From contig NC_086026.1 in assembly GCF_036323735.1 (NCBI RefSeq), forward strand, positions 56,177,039-56,241,038: a stretch of 64,000 bases of DNA. The letters run 5' to 3'. The stretch comes from Rattus norvegicus (lineage: Eukaryota; Chordata; Mammalia; Rodentia; Muridae). Positions 21,851 through 33,254 of this stretch are shown in pieces. Within the stretch, counting starts at the first letter, position 1; each line of letters starts with the position of its first letter. The position numbers and the translations under genes were made by a program. Below the pieces are notes generated by a model, which saw only the letters and a program-made list of their open reading frames with translations, had not been told where the DNA came from and ran no database searches.

Positions 21851-22129
21851 ACTCAGATCCTAGCAGAAAGGTTTATGAAAAGCAAGGTGATTCTCTTTGT
21901 TGGGATGTGGGAAAAGCCCATTGCTCACTCCATGATCTGTTGCCAGAGAGGGAAAGCCTAGACTTCTGCACTCCAGGACCACGAATGGATCATGAACTAG
22001 CATTTGCTCATCCCATCTGTGGAATGGGTTCAACTTCAGCAGATGGTCAGTGCTCAGGGAGCGCCCAGTAGCATTTGCCTTGCACATGCAGCAGGAACAA
22101 GCGGGAGGGTGTGAGGAAACAGGAGAATG
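21851..22129. other. No recognised feature
   Basis: Unassigned sequence leading into the AT-rich island. Overlapping open frames on both strands (about 75 codons) are chance. Confidence 0.35.
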
Positions 22130-22560
22130 AATGTGCTTCTGTCATTAATCCACTAATCGTTAATTATCCCCCTAGACATCACATAATGTGCTACCCAGGC
22201 AAAAATAAAATTGCTTGAACTTTCCCACTAAGTTCTAGTTTTAAACAAATTACTCGCGTCAAAACTATTTACCAAAGTGAGTAATTTTAGACATTCATCA
22301 GACTTCATAACATGCCTTAATTAGCACCCGCTAATAAAGTCCTCATGTAATTAAGCACACATACATCCTTGTTGTTTCTTTATTTTACGTTTTTGCTCAT
22401 AATAATTTATTTCAAAATGACTTGATATGCAGCTCCCAGAATCCACACACGGACATGGAGGTGTGTGCCTTTTGTGTGTCTGCTCCAGTGTCACTCTGTA
22501 GTGAGACGTCTCGCAAGGAAGGCAGCAACTTAATTATTAATGCCACAATTAAGGAAAGGA
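22130..22560. promoter_or_regulatory. Candidate conserved non-coding element rich in homeodomain motifs
   Basis: A repeat-free AT-rich island holds at least nine TAAT/ATTA cores in about 420 bp: 22144, 22154, TAATTAT at 22161, 22282, TAATTAG at 22318, 22332, TAATTAA at 22348, 22403, and TAATTATTAA at 22531. Clustered TAAT cores are typical of developmental enhancers bound by homeodomain proteins. AT richness alone raises the chance count, so function is inference. Confidence 0.35.
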
Positions 22561-23287
22561 GGAGGAGTTTTCTCCCCCAAAGTGGAAAGTTGACCCACCC
22601 TCCCCTCCTGGCTTCAATGGCAAGGGAACAGGGGCTCACTGGTGCCCTCCTCCTCCGGGTCTCAGAAGGGTGGATCAGGCGGTGTGACTTATGCCTAAAT
22701 GCCCTTAGGGAGCAAGCAGGTCTCATAAGGAGGTGGCTGGCTTCCCTGACATTCTCCTCCTGAGAGGCTCCACAGTGAGAGTGGCAGTAGTGACAGTTCC
22801 CTCCTAGCTCAGAAACCTGTCACTGGAAGATCAGCATTTTAACTATCCCCTGCCCCTCAAGAAAAAAAAATAGAAGGACACCTTAATTTACCCTCTTGAT
22901 TGGCTTGATGGCTGTCAGAGTGACAGCCTGTCTACAGCAGATAGGGACCTGGTGTTAGATCCCTGGGCTGGCATTATAAGCTTTATAATATTTGCTTCCC
23001 AAAAGAAAATACAGTACCCCAAACCCTGCTGTCCCCACCCCTTACCTCCCTACTCACTGACCACATGATCAGGGGGACCCCCGGGATAGACCAGTCATAT
23101 TTCTATCTTGAAGCTGACAGCTCTGGCTTCTCTTTCCCTACCCTTAGTGTGGCCAATGGATGTTTCAGGACGTAGGTCATCTGCACATGTGAATTTAACT
23201 AGGTTAGCCCTTATTCCATGTATTTAAGCAAGAGCCATCAATGGCCCAGATACCTCTGTGGGCTGACTGTTGCCTGCCTGGAGTCTA
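22561..23287. other. No recognised feature
   Basis: Unassigned. The stretch ACCTGGTGTTAGATCCCTGGG near 22950 weakly resembles a MIR fragment. A 113-codon open frame at 22422-22763 overlaps the island above and has no recognisable domain. Confidence 0.35.
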
Positions 23288-23304
23288 AGACTTACCCTCC
23301 TTTT

Positions 23305-24286
23305 TTTTTCTCATGTAAATATTACTTTATTGCATTGAAATTTAACACTTGAATTAGTATCTGCGTTGTGAACAAGACTGATTTGTCTAATGACAAGATA
23401 TGCTTTTTTTACCTTTTTAATTTGAAATACTTAATAGACTGAAATGATGCTGCAGGAACAGTTTAGAGAGATTCACTCAGTTTTCTCTTATGATTATATT
23501 TATAACCATAATACCAAATATCAAACGTAGCCATAGGTACAGTGCACTTAATCTAGGCCAGTCTATCAGTTGTGTGTATTTTTAGCCAACATAATACACA
23601 GAGCGATAGGTAGCATTTCCACAAAGAACCCCTCTCATGTCCCATCTTCTCTTAGGCCAGCATCCTTCATCTCAGCATCTCTGCCTCCTGGCAATCACTA
23701 ATCTGTTGTTCTTCCCTAGCATCCAGTCATTCACAGAGTGTTACATAATTAGAACACATATGAACACAGAGAATACCAAGAGCACGAGACTGCCAAGTTT
23801 CCTCTTACATAGGATTCTATCATATGGCTATGTCACCAGTGACTTAATCAACCATATTCTAAAGAAGTGATTGTCTCCAGTCTTTGGCCATTGCAAATAA
23901 TTAGTATGGCCATTCACACGTGAGTGTTTTCGCAATGCACCTAACTGGTTTTATATATTATTTGCTCTCCTTTTGAGTACACTAATGTCTTTATACTGTT
24001 TGGCCATTTTCCATTTTTTTTTATTAACTTGAGTATTTCTTATATACATTTCGAGTGTTATTCCCTTTCCCGGTTTCCGGGCAAACATCCCCCTCCCCCC
24101 TCCCCTTCCCTATGGGTGTTCCCCTCCCCATCCTCCCCCCCTTGTCGCCCTCCCCACAACAATCTAGTTCACTGGGGGTTCAGTCTTAGCAGGACCCAGG
24201 GCTTCCCCTTCCACTGGGTGCTCTTACTAGGATATTCATTGCTACCTATGAGATCAGAGTCCAGGGTCAGTCCATGTATAATCTTT
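23305..24286 (-). mobile_element. 5'-truncated rat L1 with about 700-bp 3' transduction
   Basis: Exact 17-bp duplications AGACTTACCCTCCTTTT lie at 23288-23304 and 24287-24303 and bound a single 982-bp insert. Its right part (about 24014-24286, minus strand) is the 3' end of a rat L1: CTCAAGTTAATAAA at the terminus and the G-rich 3'UTR. The left part (about 23310-24012) is not young L1. On the element strand it ends with AATAAAGTAATATTTACATG and then poly-A, so an AATAAA signal sits about 20 bases before the tail. Read-through past the L1 terminus to this downstream signal explains the structure. Within it, about 23640-23960 looks like part of an old L1M element. Confidence 0.85.
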
Positions 24287-24303
24287 AGACTTACCCTCCT
24301 TTT

Positions 24304-26129
24304 AAGACTACAGTTCTTGGTCTCTTCTCTCAGAAAACAAATCGGTTATTTTCAGTGTGGTAAGAACACTACCATCCCAGAAGCTCTCTCTCCCCTCAAG
24401 GGCTACCATATTCTTCAGGCCATATTAATCCTCGCTTATCTTTATATAACACAAAAGGCTCCAGACCCCTTAAGATGCCCACACATTCTAAAACACTTTC
24501 TTACCTCTTTTAGAAGCCCTCACATAGGACTGTCTGCCTTCAGATTATACACGAGTTTATAATCTGCATTTTAAAACCAGTTTTCTAAGAATGTTATACC
24601 ATGCACTTGCTTTTATAAAGTTGACATGCCCTCCTCCAAGCTCTGACTGCTTCCACAGGGTATAGAGTATGTCCCATGTCCCCACATATCTCATTTAACT
24701 TAGAGCTAGGCTTATAGTATGGCAGGAACCAGATACATGCCAATTCAGTGCCTGAATGTGGTAGTCCACACAGAATTGTGTGCTGCCTGTGAGATACCAA
24801 CATAGGCCTTCTATAAATAGAATGTAAAAAGGCCTCCATACATTGATTGCATGTTGCAAGGACATTATTCTGTTCATGTCGGGTTACATAAAATTGGTTG
24901 TTTAACTTGTTTCTTTTCATTTTTTTTGTTGTTGTTGACAAAGTGGCTTAATTGGAATTAATGTAAGAAAATATTCAATGAATAGGAATAAAGCAGACAA
25001 TGAGGCCCCAGAAGAGTCTGGGAGAAAGGAGACAAGCTATAGACAAGCCGGATGGGGATTAGGCTGTGTCCCTACTGATGAGCCCAGAGAACAGATAGCA
25101 GAGACAATTGTTTGCCCTTAATAGTTTCTGTCTATCTTGCTGATCTAGACCCTCACACTGTACTGGTCCCTAGAGTCAGACAGATAGAGAAAGAGAGTGT
25201 CAGAAATATGGGGTCCTGGGGTTTGAATCAGTCACAGGATTCTAGACTAGTAGATCTTACCATCACACACATCATCAATGGGCCAGTGCAGAATCCAGCA
25301 ATCTGACAATGGAGTGCGGGCTTGTGGGAGACTCCAGGACAGCTTTCTCTAAAGTTCACTTAAGAACAATAAATCACATCTGTTAAGCATGTTGCAGACT
25401 CTAAAGTCAAGTGTTCAGCTGTCACATAGGTGAGGCACTTTCAGATTCATGGGCAGAAGACAACATGGGTTGACTGGGCTTAGAAAACAGACTTTTCCCT
25501 AAAAGGGAAAGGTCTGTTTTTCTTCACATCAGTGTTTCGATACCTTTGTCTTCTGGAATTACAGCAACAACTTTCTTGTGGGGCTAGGCAAACATACTTT
25601 TATTTTCTACTCTGACAATTTTATATATGTATTAATACATTTTTGTCACTTCCGTGTCCCATTACCATCAAGTTCTGGTGGGCAGCCAAGAGTAATGTCA
25701 ACAATCTGGTCTGTTCTAGGGACTTTGGGGTTTCCCTGACCAACAACTGATCACAAAGTATCTCACTCATGGGGCCGGGATTTTATTTAGTAGTTTATGG
25801 CTTCTGGGAGCAACACTATCTACATCTATTCAAACTTTGTGTGTTATATTTTAAATTGGCTTACAACATACTGTTTTCTATGTGTCCCTTTCGTCTTTAT
25901 TTTTGCTTAATCTCTGCTCACCCCATCTCTTTATTCCCATCCTCCTACCCCCACCCCACCTCCAGTGTTGTTGCCTGCCCTGTTCATTTGTCAATGTGGG
26001 TTGCTTGTCTGGCCCTTATTATTTTCAATAGTCCAGTGCTGGTCTAACAGGCTATGGCCGCTTTGTGAAGCTCCAGTAGCTGAGGCTGGGTTGTGGAAAG
26101 GGTTCTGGACTTAACCTGGGGTTGATGGA
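24304..26129. other. No recognised feature
   Basis: About 1.8 kb of unassigned sequence. Short open frames on both strands (up to 115 codons at 24594-24941, minus) show no domain. Confidence 0.4.
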
Positions 26130-26210
26130 ACAGTGAGTGGCAGCTCACTAGCTGCACAGCCTTGGGTATATGTCTCTTTAGGTCTCTGAATCTCAGTCTT
26201 CACGGAAGAT
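26130..26210 (-). mobile_element. MIR fragment, antisense
   Basis: GCTGCACAGCCTTGGGTATATG then TTAGGTCTCTGAATCTCAGTC is the reversed MIR core ('tgtgtgaccttgggcaagt ... cctcagttt'). Confidence 0.65.
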
Positions 26211-28129
26211 CAATAGCACTAATCACTGAAGAGATCTGGCCCAGCTGTTGTCTTCAGCAAGTGTGTAGAATGGACTGGGGGTCTCTCTAAATAAGTTCAA
26301 GAAGACACATTCTTACAGGTGGCTTTAGATGTGGAGCCATGATGTCAGAAGAGAAATAGGGTTCTGGTGGCCTCTGGTGGTCTCTGATTGGTTCTTGGGG
26401 GCTCTGTTTCCTCTTTTTGGGCAGGATCAGCACTTGGAAAGTGGTACTGTACAGACGGACCTTGCCCTCTTAGTTCTCCCAGACAGCACCCAGGAAGGGC
26501 ACACCTGTCCCATCTTTAAGCCCAGGTAACAAGTCACTGATCAGCACAATTGGCGCTAATAGCTCCCCAGGTGGATTCCAGAGAGCAATGAGCCGAACAT
26601 AAAAATCCCTTTATTATTGCCATTTCGCTTTTATATACCCATCAAGCTTTCATATTTAATCTCCTACATCACAATAGCTGATCATTTTTAACATTTGACA
26701 TTGATAGAGTGCCCACTGCTATTATTCTGACATACTATAAAACATTACACCCATTTGCAATAGAAAAGGCCAAGAATCAATACCCAGCCCCATTTTCCAC
26801 TATGGCTGTAAATCATGAAGCACCTAACAAATTGGTTTAAGTAGAAGAAACTTCAGAACCAATGAATGCCCTGACCAATCCCACCCCCTGTTAGAGCTGA
26901 CGGAGACCTGGCGGCCCAGGGACTGGTGTATGGGGAATGGGAAGGTCTGGAAAAGATGCAGGCTGTTCTGTAGGTGACCAGGATTTCCTATGGACAACAC
27001 TCCCTGGCTATCTAGGTTCTGAGGACAGCAGAGATAGTAAAGAGCAATTTTATTCTTCTGATATCTGCTTCACCTCTCACCCTAAAGCATGTGACTACCA
27101 TGCTAGGAAGCCGGTGACTTCCTCCTTTCTACCCTATCTTTCTAAGGCTCAAAGACCCATTGTCAAGATTATTGTGTATTTCGTAGGTGGCCTCATCCAC
27201 TGGAACAACAAGATGCTAAACTGAATGGATTGGCTACTTAATCAAACTGACTGGGAATGAATTAATCGAGCAGGCGGTTCAAAATCGCTAAAGCCAAGAC
27301 TTAAGAAAAGTCACAGGTTTCACCGTTGTGTAAATGTATTTAGGGCAGAGACCTGGGCTGAACAGTCAGCCATTGCCCTTACGTTTAAGTGAGTAAAGTT
27401 TTCAGGATAGGGAAGATTTAGATATTTAGAAAATTATATAGTCAAGACGATTTAAGTGCCTCATGTGCATATATGAAGATGTCATAATGAAACCCATTAT
27501 TCTATACAGTGGCTACCCAGCAATTAAAAAGAAACCATCCTTGTTTATCATTTTTGGGTCATCATCTAGATCTAGCTTGAGGCCCTGATGATTTGTTGGG
27601 CAACAGTCAATCTTCTAATAACCTACACTACTGAGCTGAAAAACACATGAGCATGGGCTGACTCAGTGTACATTCTGGGATGTTGTAATATTCTAGCAGC
27701 CCAAGCAGCTGGCTCTGGGACAACAGAAGAGAAAAGCAGTGGACTTGCCAATTTATTTTCATGAAAGAGACTTTCTTATTAATGTCCAGTACAGGAGTTC
27801 ATATTGACCTGGCTTTTATGATAGGTGTATTCCTTATAGCCACCCCTAAACTGGATTTCTGTAGAACAAACCCCTTTCTTGTTTTTATTATCTATATCAT
27901 AGATTTAGAGATGATTTGTTTACACTTCAATTAATACTGAGTCTTTAAATTAGCTGCCCTGCTCTACCTTTCAGTGATCCTACATTAAATGAAGTGCATT
28001 GGTCTGACCAACGTCTGATAAAGAAGCACACCTTTACTGGAGATTTGTGAACGTTCTCTGTCATTCTCCTCTCCCACTTGGAATGACACATGAAGGAAGT
28101 CACTGGCTGCACGCTTACAGGTTGTTTCT
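26211..28129. other. No recognised gene; quiet, repeat-poor DNA
   Basis: Only a doubtful MIR-like scrap at about 26690-26770 was seen. Open frames are short and random in composition. Confidence 0.4.
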
Positions 28130-28345
28130 GCATGGTGTAGATGTGGAGTGCCAGGGCTGTCAAGTTACCACACGGAAATCTGGTTCGAGTCTCATCCTGC
28201 CATTTTCCATTTCTATGAGGGCAGGGTAGAGGAGACATATGACCTCTGTCTGCATTAGTTCTTCCGTTCCTCATGGGGATTGTAATTCCCTGTTTCTTCC
28301 ATGAGCTCCCTAATGAGGAAATGAGATAACGAGAAGCCGTCACTA
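28130..28345 (-). mobile_element. MIR ancient SINE, antisense
   Basis: AATCTGGTTCGAGTCTCATCC, CATATGACCTCTGTCTGCATT, GTTCCTCATGGGGATTGTAAT and AATGAGGAAATGAGATAACG follow the reversed MIR in order ('ggttcgaatcccagctctgcc' to 'gaggattaaatgag'). Confidence 0.65.
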
Positions 28346-28674
28346 CTATTGTTATTACTGGTAATGCAATAATAACAATGAAATATGATGAGAGATAAAA
28401 AACAGGATGAGCCATTAGCTCATCAGTTCTGCTTTCTGCCGATGAAAAGAGCTGCACTTCATGCTTACAGAGCAAATAACTTAGTGGAAAGAGGAGAGCC
28501 CTCAAGTCCAGGCCCCTCAACATGTATCCTGGGAGTCCAGCCAGAAGGACAGTAAGATTAAGTGGGTCTAGAAGACCACTAAATCCTAAAACATCTCATT
28601 TTTTCCCTGTGTATTGCTTTTCTCATTCAGCAGATTTGGATATATTTTGTGAAATCATCTTCTTTATTGACAAT

Positions 28675-28765
28675 CAATGCATTGAGTGCCTCTTCTACGC
28701 CAGGACTCTGCTCCATCTCGAATGTCTATGGGGCAGATAAGGTACCTCTCATGTAGTTTCCCTTT
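28675..28765 (-). mobile_element. L2 3'-end fragment, antisense
   Basis: TGCATTGAGTGCCTCTTCTACGCCAGGACTCTG (in part) parallels the reversed L2 end 'tattgagcacctactatgtgccaggcactg'. Confidence 0.5.
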
Positions 28766-29631
28766 CTGCTACATCTGAATTGCTCCCTGGGCCCTAGTCC
28801 TTCAGACCCTCCGCATCAGAATAACTCATGGTAGAAGCCGAGTGGCTGTTATTTTGCAATTTTCCCCAGGTAATTCCAACACACAGGCTCACTGGCCTAT
28901 GTGGTAATTTATCATTAGCCAAAAGACACCATGACCAGGAACCAACCTCCTGCAGCTACCTATACATTTCAGGGGTAAGATTTCTAGCTTTTGGCTTCCC
29001 TATAATTGGGTACAATTAGAAGCTGTGTTTCACTCTTGCAAGTTCACCATAGGGCTGCAAAACAGGCTATGTCCTTCATTGTTGATCTACTGTTCTGTGA
29101 CTGACTTGCTGCAAAATTGCCTGGATTGTTTGCCATGTGGACTGCCGGCCCCCTGTCCTAGATCCAAAGGACAATCCAGAAATGCCACTGTCCCTGTATT
29201 ATCAAGTATGGGCTGGTTCTCTTTCATCTAAATATATGTTTAGAAGATCACACAAGAGAAGGAAAGCCTAGGAACCAACCAGGAAGAAGGCCGGCTCCCT
29301 GGCAACTTAGTTATGTCGTTCTCAGCACCACAGCGACACTCTGAGTGCTACTTGAACGTATAGTCCTACACCGGCCCTCTGCAGAGCAAGGTTTCCTCAG
29401 CTGTCTCATGCAAACTAGCTCTTGGAAATCCTAAGAAAGACCCAGGGAAGATGTCCCAACTTCTGCCCTATGAACTACGAAGAAGTTCAAGTTCAAAGCA
29501 ACCCAAGGACCACCCCACACATCCAATATATGCAAGATCCAGGAGAGTAAAGACAGTGTCTCTACTGAAGTCCCCTCTATTACTTCTCCTGCTTTTCCAC
29601 CTCCTCCTCTGCCCTCCCTCCTCCTTTTACT
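28766..29631. other. No recognised feature
   Basis: Unassigned sequence with no gene or repeat recognised. Confidence 0.4.
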
Positions 29632-29790
29632 TTTGGGTGTTTCAAGACAGGGTTTCTCTGTGTAGCAAGCCTGGCTGTCCAAGACTCACATTTTGACCAG
29701 GTTGGCCTTGAACTCACAGAGATCCATCTGCCTCTGCCCCCCAATCCTCTCCTGATGCTGAGTTAAAGCCATGCACCACCATGCAATCTC
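29632..29790 (-). mobile_element. B1 SINE, antisense
   Basis: TTTCAAGACAGGGTTTCTCTG, CAGGTTGGCCTTGAACTCAC and AGATCCATCTGCCTCTGCC are diagnostic reversed B1 (7SL-derived) blocks, ending CATGCACCACCATGC. Moderately diverged. Confidence 0.92.
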
Positions 29791-29810
29791 GTTTTTTTAA
29801 TGCAATTTCT

Positions 29811-30248
29811 TTTTTTTCCATAGAGATTTGATTGTTTAATTCTTTTTTTTCTTTATTAACTTGAGTATTTCTTATTTACATTTCGATTGTTATTCCCTTT
29901 CCCGGTTTCTGGGCCAACATCCCCCTAGCCCCTTCCCCTCCCCTTCAATGTGGGTGTTCCCCTCCCCATCCTCCCCCCAACAATCACATTCACTGGGGGT
30001 TCAGTCTTGGCAGGACCCAGGGCTTCCCCTTCCACTGGTGCTCTTACTAGGCTATTCATTGCTACCTATGAGGTCAGAGTCCAGGGTCAGTCCATGTATA
30101 GTCTTTGGGTAGTGGCTTAGTCCCTGGAAGCTCTGGTTGCTTGGCATTGTTGTTCATATGGGGTCTTGAGCCCCTTCAAGCTCTTCCAGTCCTTTCTCTG
30201 ATTCCTTCAACGGGGGTCCTGTTCTCAGTTCAGTGGTTTGCTGCTGGC
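29811..30248 (-). mobile_element. 5'-truncated rat L1 with short 3' transduction
   Basis: Exact 15-bp duplications TTTAATGCAATTTCT at 29796-29810 and 30249-30263 bound a 438-bp insert. The L1 3' end in reverse runs from CTTTATTAACTTGAG at about 29851. Outside it, reading outward, are 8 T, then 25 non-L1 bases (29818-29842), then a second T-run at the TSD. On the element strand this is L1, A8, 25 bases, A7. Confidence 0.93.
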
Positions 30249-30263
30249 TTTAATGCAATTTCT

Positions 30264-31070
30264 AACGTCACTTGAGCCTATTGTAAACCTCTCCCTGTGG
30301 TCCTTGAGGGACTCTTTTTTTTTTCTTTTTTAAAAACAAAAAATATCCTTTGCCTGAGCCTCACTAAGTCTAGCAAGCAAACTTTTATTTTGCCTGTGGT
30401 CTTGCCTCTGTACCAGGGAGCTATTCCTAGCTTGTAGTTACTGCTGCTGATTTTGCAATATTATGATTTCAGTGGAATGGAAATGTTTCTTATCCCCCAC
30501 TGAACTGCTCAGAGCCCTTTGATGGGAGCTGAGTTTTGGTGGGGATGGTGTGAAAGGGACATGGCAAAGATTTCAAAGAGCCAAGAGCTCACCGGAAGTC
30601 TTCCGCTCCTCTCCGACTGCAGGGATTCTCAATCTAGTCAAATGAGTACTCCCAGGTGGTCTACCTTGCCTGGGAGCTCATGCCCAGCAGTTAAGTTCAT
30701 CTCTTGAGCTGAAATGTCAGTGGCACTCCATCTTGTTCAATCCCCACAGTGGCTCTGGAAAACCCATCCTTTGATTAAGCCTACCACGCTAGAATTCATG
30801 GCCAAGGAAGCCTGGAGACTTTATAATGAGTCTGGATGAAGGAAAAAAAAAAAGAGCCAGCTTTAGAGTTCAGACTCTTACGTTAGCAAGGGACTGGAGG
30901 CTGAGGACTCCTGGGTACCCTTAGGGATAGCAGGCTTTGTGGGATACAATTCCCTTGCTAGTAACAAGTTTTCAGAGGATGGAAGGAAAAGGCACAGGAG
31001 CCAGGAAATAGGGTGGATGAATAAACCAGTACCCAGGGCTCGATAAAGGAGGCAGGCAGTACTCAATAAT
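30264..31070. other. No recognised feature
   Basis: Unassigned, with A/T-rich runs near 30316-30345 and 30841-30852. No gene supported. Confidence 0.4.
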
Positions 31071-31336
31071 CTGTTTTCAGAGACATTGTCACACCCTAAG
31101 TCTTCCCCCTGTTTTCAGAGACATTGTAACACCCTAAGTCTTCCCCCTGTTTTCAGAGACATTGTCACACCCTAAGTCTTCCCCCTGTTTTTAGAGACAT
31201 TGTAACACCCTAAGTCTTCCCCCTGTTTTCAGAGACATTGTCACACCCTAAGTCTTCCCCCTGTTTTCAGAGACATTGTAACACCCTAAGTCTTCCCCCT
31301 GTTTTCAGACACATTTTAACACCCCAAGTCTTCCCT
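31071..31336. repeat. 38-bp minisatellite, 7 copies, with 76-bp dimer pattern
   Basis: Units start at 31071, 31109, 31147, 31185, 31223, 31261 and 31299, each exactly 38 bp and beginning CTGTTTTCAGAGACATTGT. Positions 20-24 of the unit alternate GTCAC, GTAAC, GTCAC, GTAAC, GTCAC, GTAAC; the last copy is diverged. The alternation shows amplification as a 76-bp dimer. Confidence 0.97.
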
Positions 31337-32347
31337 CAGTTCTTCCTTCCATTCAGCCCAGGTGTTCAGGACCCAGGCTACCTCCAGTCCCCTCAGAAGT
31401 GACCCTTTGATATCTGATCTCCCATCTGCTGGGCTAGGCATGTAGAAGAGACAGCTGGCACAACCCCTCCCAGGGGACTGCAATTAGGGGATATTTAATC
31501 CTGTCACCTGGTTCATTTGCAGTGATGGATTTGGGCTTGAGTGCTGAGCGGCGCCAAGAGGATATTGGATTACAAGGGGCCATCCCCTTCACCCCTCAAA
31601 GAGACCTTGCCCTCTTTGTGCTCTGCACCTGTCTCTCTGGCCCCAAGGTGAGTCACCTGATGCCAATGAATTAAGAACAAGCATTGGTTGTCACCTCTCC
31701 CTCCACTCCTCACCTCATATTTCACCAGAAACCTCCTACAGATATGAAAACACTGGTGATATTTGGACCCCCGACTGCTGCCTGCCCCACAGTCAGTTTA
31801 GAGGTTCTGAATGACAGGCCCTGGTGATTGAAGAGATTTCCAAGGATTTCCCATCATTCCATTTTAGTTTTCCAGACTCTTGGTGCAGGGAAACTTTCAC
31901 TGGGTGTTCCTTTAATGTGGGTGTCTCTTCCAAACCCTGTCAGCAGTCTATGTGTCCCCATGCTTGGTCCCTCACTAGCCTCCAAGGACACTGGGAGAAA
32001 GCTTGGGACCCAGAGGCCTGGCTATGTGATAAAGCTAATGTTCTTCAGGGTTCTCCCCCGTCCCCGTTTGTGTGTGTGTGTGTTGCAGGGGGTGGGTTGG
32101 GTAATGAGTTATAAGGTAAAGAATTTGAACTAGAAAAGTTCCAATATGGAAAAAAATCAATAAAGCAAGAATCTTTTGTGAACCATGTCCACATGAAGAA
32201 AGTACTTATGTATTTGAGGTAATTCTGAGATGGCTTCAGTGACTTCTGCAGATCCTTGCTGGACAGAGCTTATTTTGTCTCCTCCTCAGACTGAACTTTC
32301 AAGGAACACCACACACAGAGTTCATCTTAGTTGTCTTGGATTTTATA
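31337..32347. other. No recognised gene; short TG tract
   Basis: Unassigned. Includes TG(8) at about 32070-32083. Overlapping open frames near 31824-32133 are chance. Confidence 0.4.
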
Positions 32348-32348
32348 T

Positions 32349-32400
<52 letters not shown>

Positions 32401-32490
32401 ATGTTTGTATGTGTAGTGCATGTGTGTGTATGCATGTGTGTATGTTCACATGTGCATGTGCATGTGTGTGCATGTGTGTGTGTGTGCACG
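32349..32490. repeat. (TG)n then imperfect TG/CATG microsatellite
   Basis: About 25 TG units to about 32398, then CATG/TATG-interspersed TG sequence to about 32490. Confidence 0.97.
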
Positions 32491-32499
32491 CACAAATGT

Positions 32500-32795
32500 C
32501 TTGCTCCATTGTCTTCCTCTAATTTTCTCTACCCTATTTACTGAGTCAGTTTCTCACGGAACCTGCAGCTGGCCAATTTCTCTAGACTGGCTGCCAGTGA
32601 ACCCCAGGCATCTTCTTGCCCCTGCCTTCCCAGCATGGGATTACAGATGTAGTCTACTGAACTCAGCCCTGGGTTTTTTGTTCTGTTTTGTTTTAAAGCA
32701 TGGGTTCTGGGGACCAAACTGGGGCCCTTGTACCTTGTCTCTGTCTTTACAAGTACTTTACCACTGAGCCATCTCCTTGGTTTCCTCCCATTGGC
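32500..32795 (-). mobile_element. B4/RSINE-type composite SINE, antisense
   Basis: TTACTGAGTCAGTTTCTCACGG, CCTGCCTTCCCAGCATGGG, GGTTCTGGGGACCAAACTGG and TTTACCACTGAGCCATCTCC follow a rodent B1-plus-tRNA-head composite in reverse. The TG tract before it fits its expanded tail. Confidence 0.7.
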
Positions 32796-33254
32796 TATAT
32801 CTTAAAATAGCATCCAAAGACAATGGCCAGTATCTACACATGGAATGCTTCACATTTCAAGGGAGGTTCGGAGTCACACAAGGAATTCACTGCCCGTAGG
32901 ACTTTGTATGTCTATTGTCCATGTTGAGACCAGCTCTTCGTGACGCTATTCCTGGAGGTTATGTATTCACTATGGGTGGGCATATCACATCAGTCTCTCT
33001 GCTTCACATAGTTCAGTGGCACAACATTGTCTTTGGGAATAATATATTTCTATAGGTTATTACATCATGTTCTGACCTTTTTGCCATTCTGTCTTCTCTT
33101 TTCCTTCTCTACAGCTTTTTACTTCCTATGCCTAGACCACTATGTGAACACACATGTACGTGGCATACATGTATGAACAAGCTCATATGTAGATGCATAT
33201 GCATATGTATATGTATTAGAAGCCTCAACCCTGTCCGTGTCTTAGTATCTTTGT

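Noticed and set aside
22422..22763. 113-codon open frame with a matching frame on the other strand
   Set aside because: Overlapping open frames on both strands with no family resemblance; the underlying signal is more like AT-rich regulatory DNA.
24029..24562. 177-codon open frame
   Set aside because: Its first half is the antisense of a rat L1 3'UTR; the same peptide start (MSISYLHFDCYSLSRF-like) recurs at 29861 and 47432 for the same reason.
28130..28523. 192-codon minus-strand open frame at 27945-28523
   Set aside because: Much of it lies over a MIR fragment, and no domain, signal peptide or conserved motif was recognised.
31071..31336. CRISPR-like array of 38-bp repeats
   Set aside because: Units are directly abutting with no spacers, and the genome is mammalian; it is a minisatellite.
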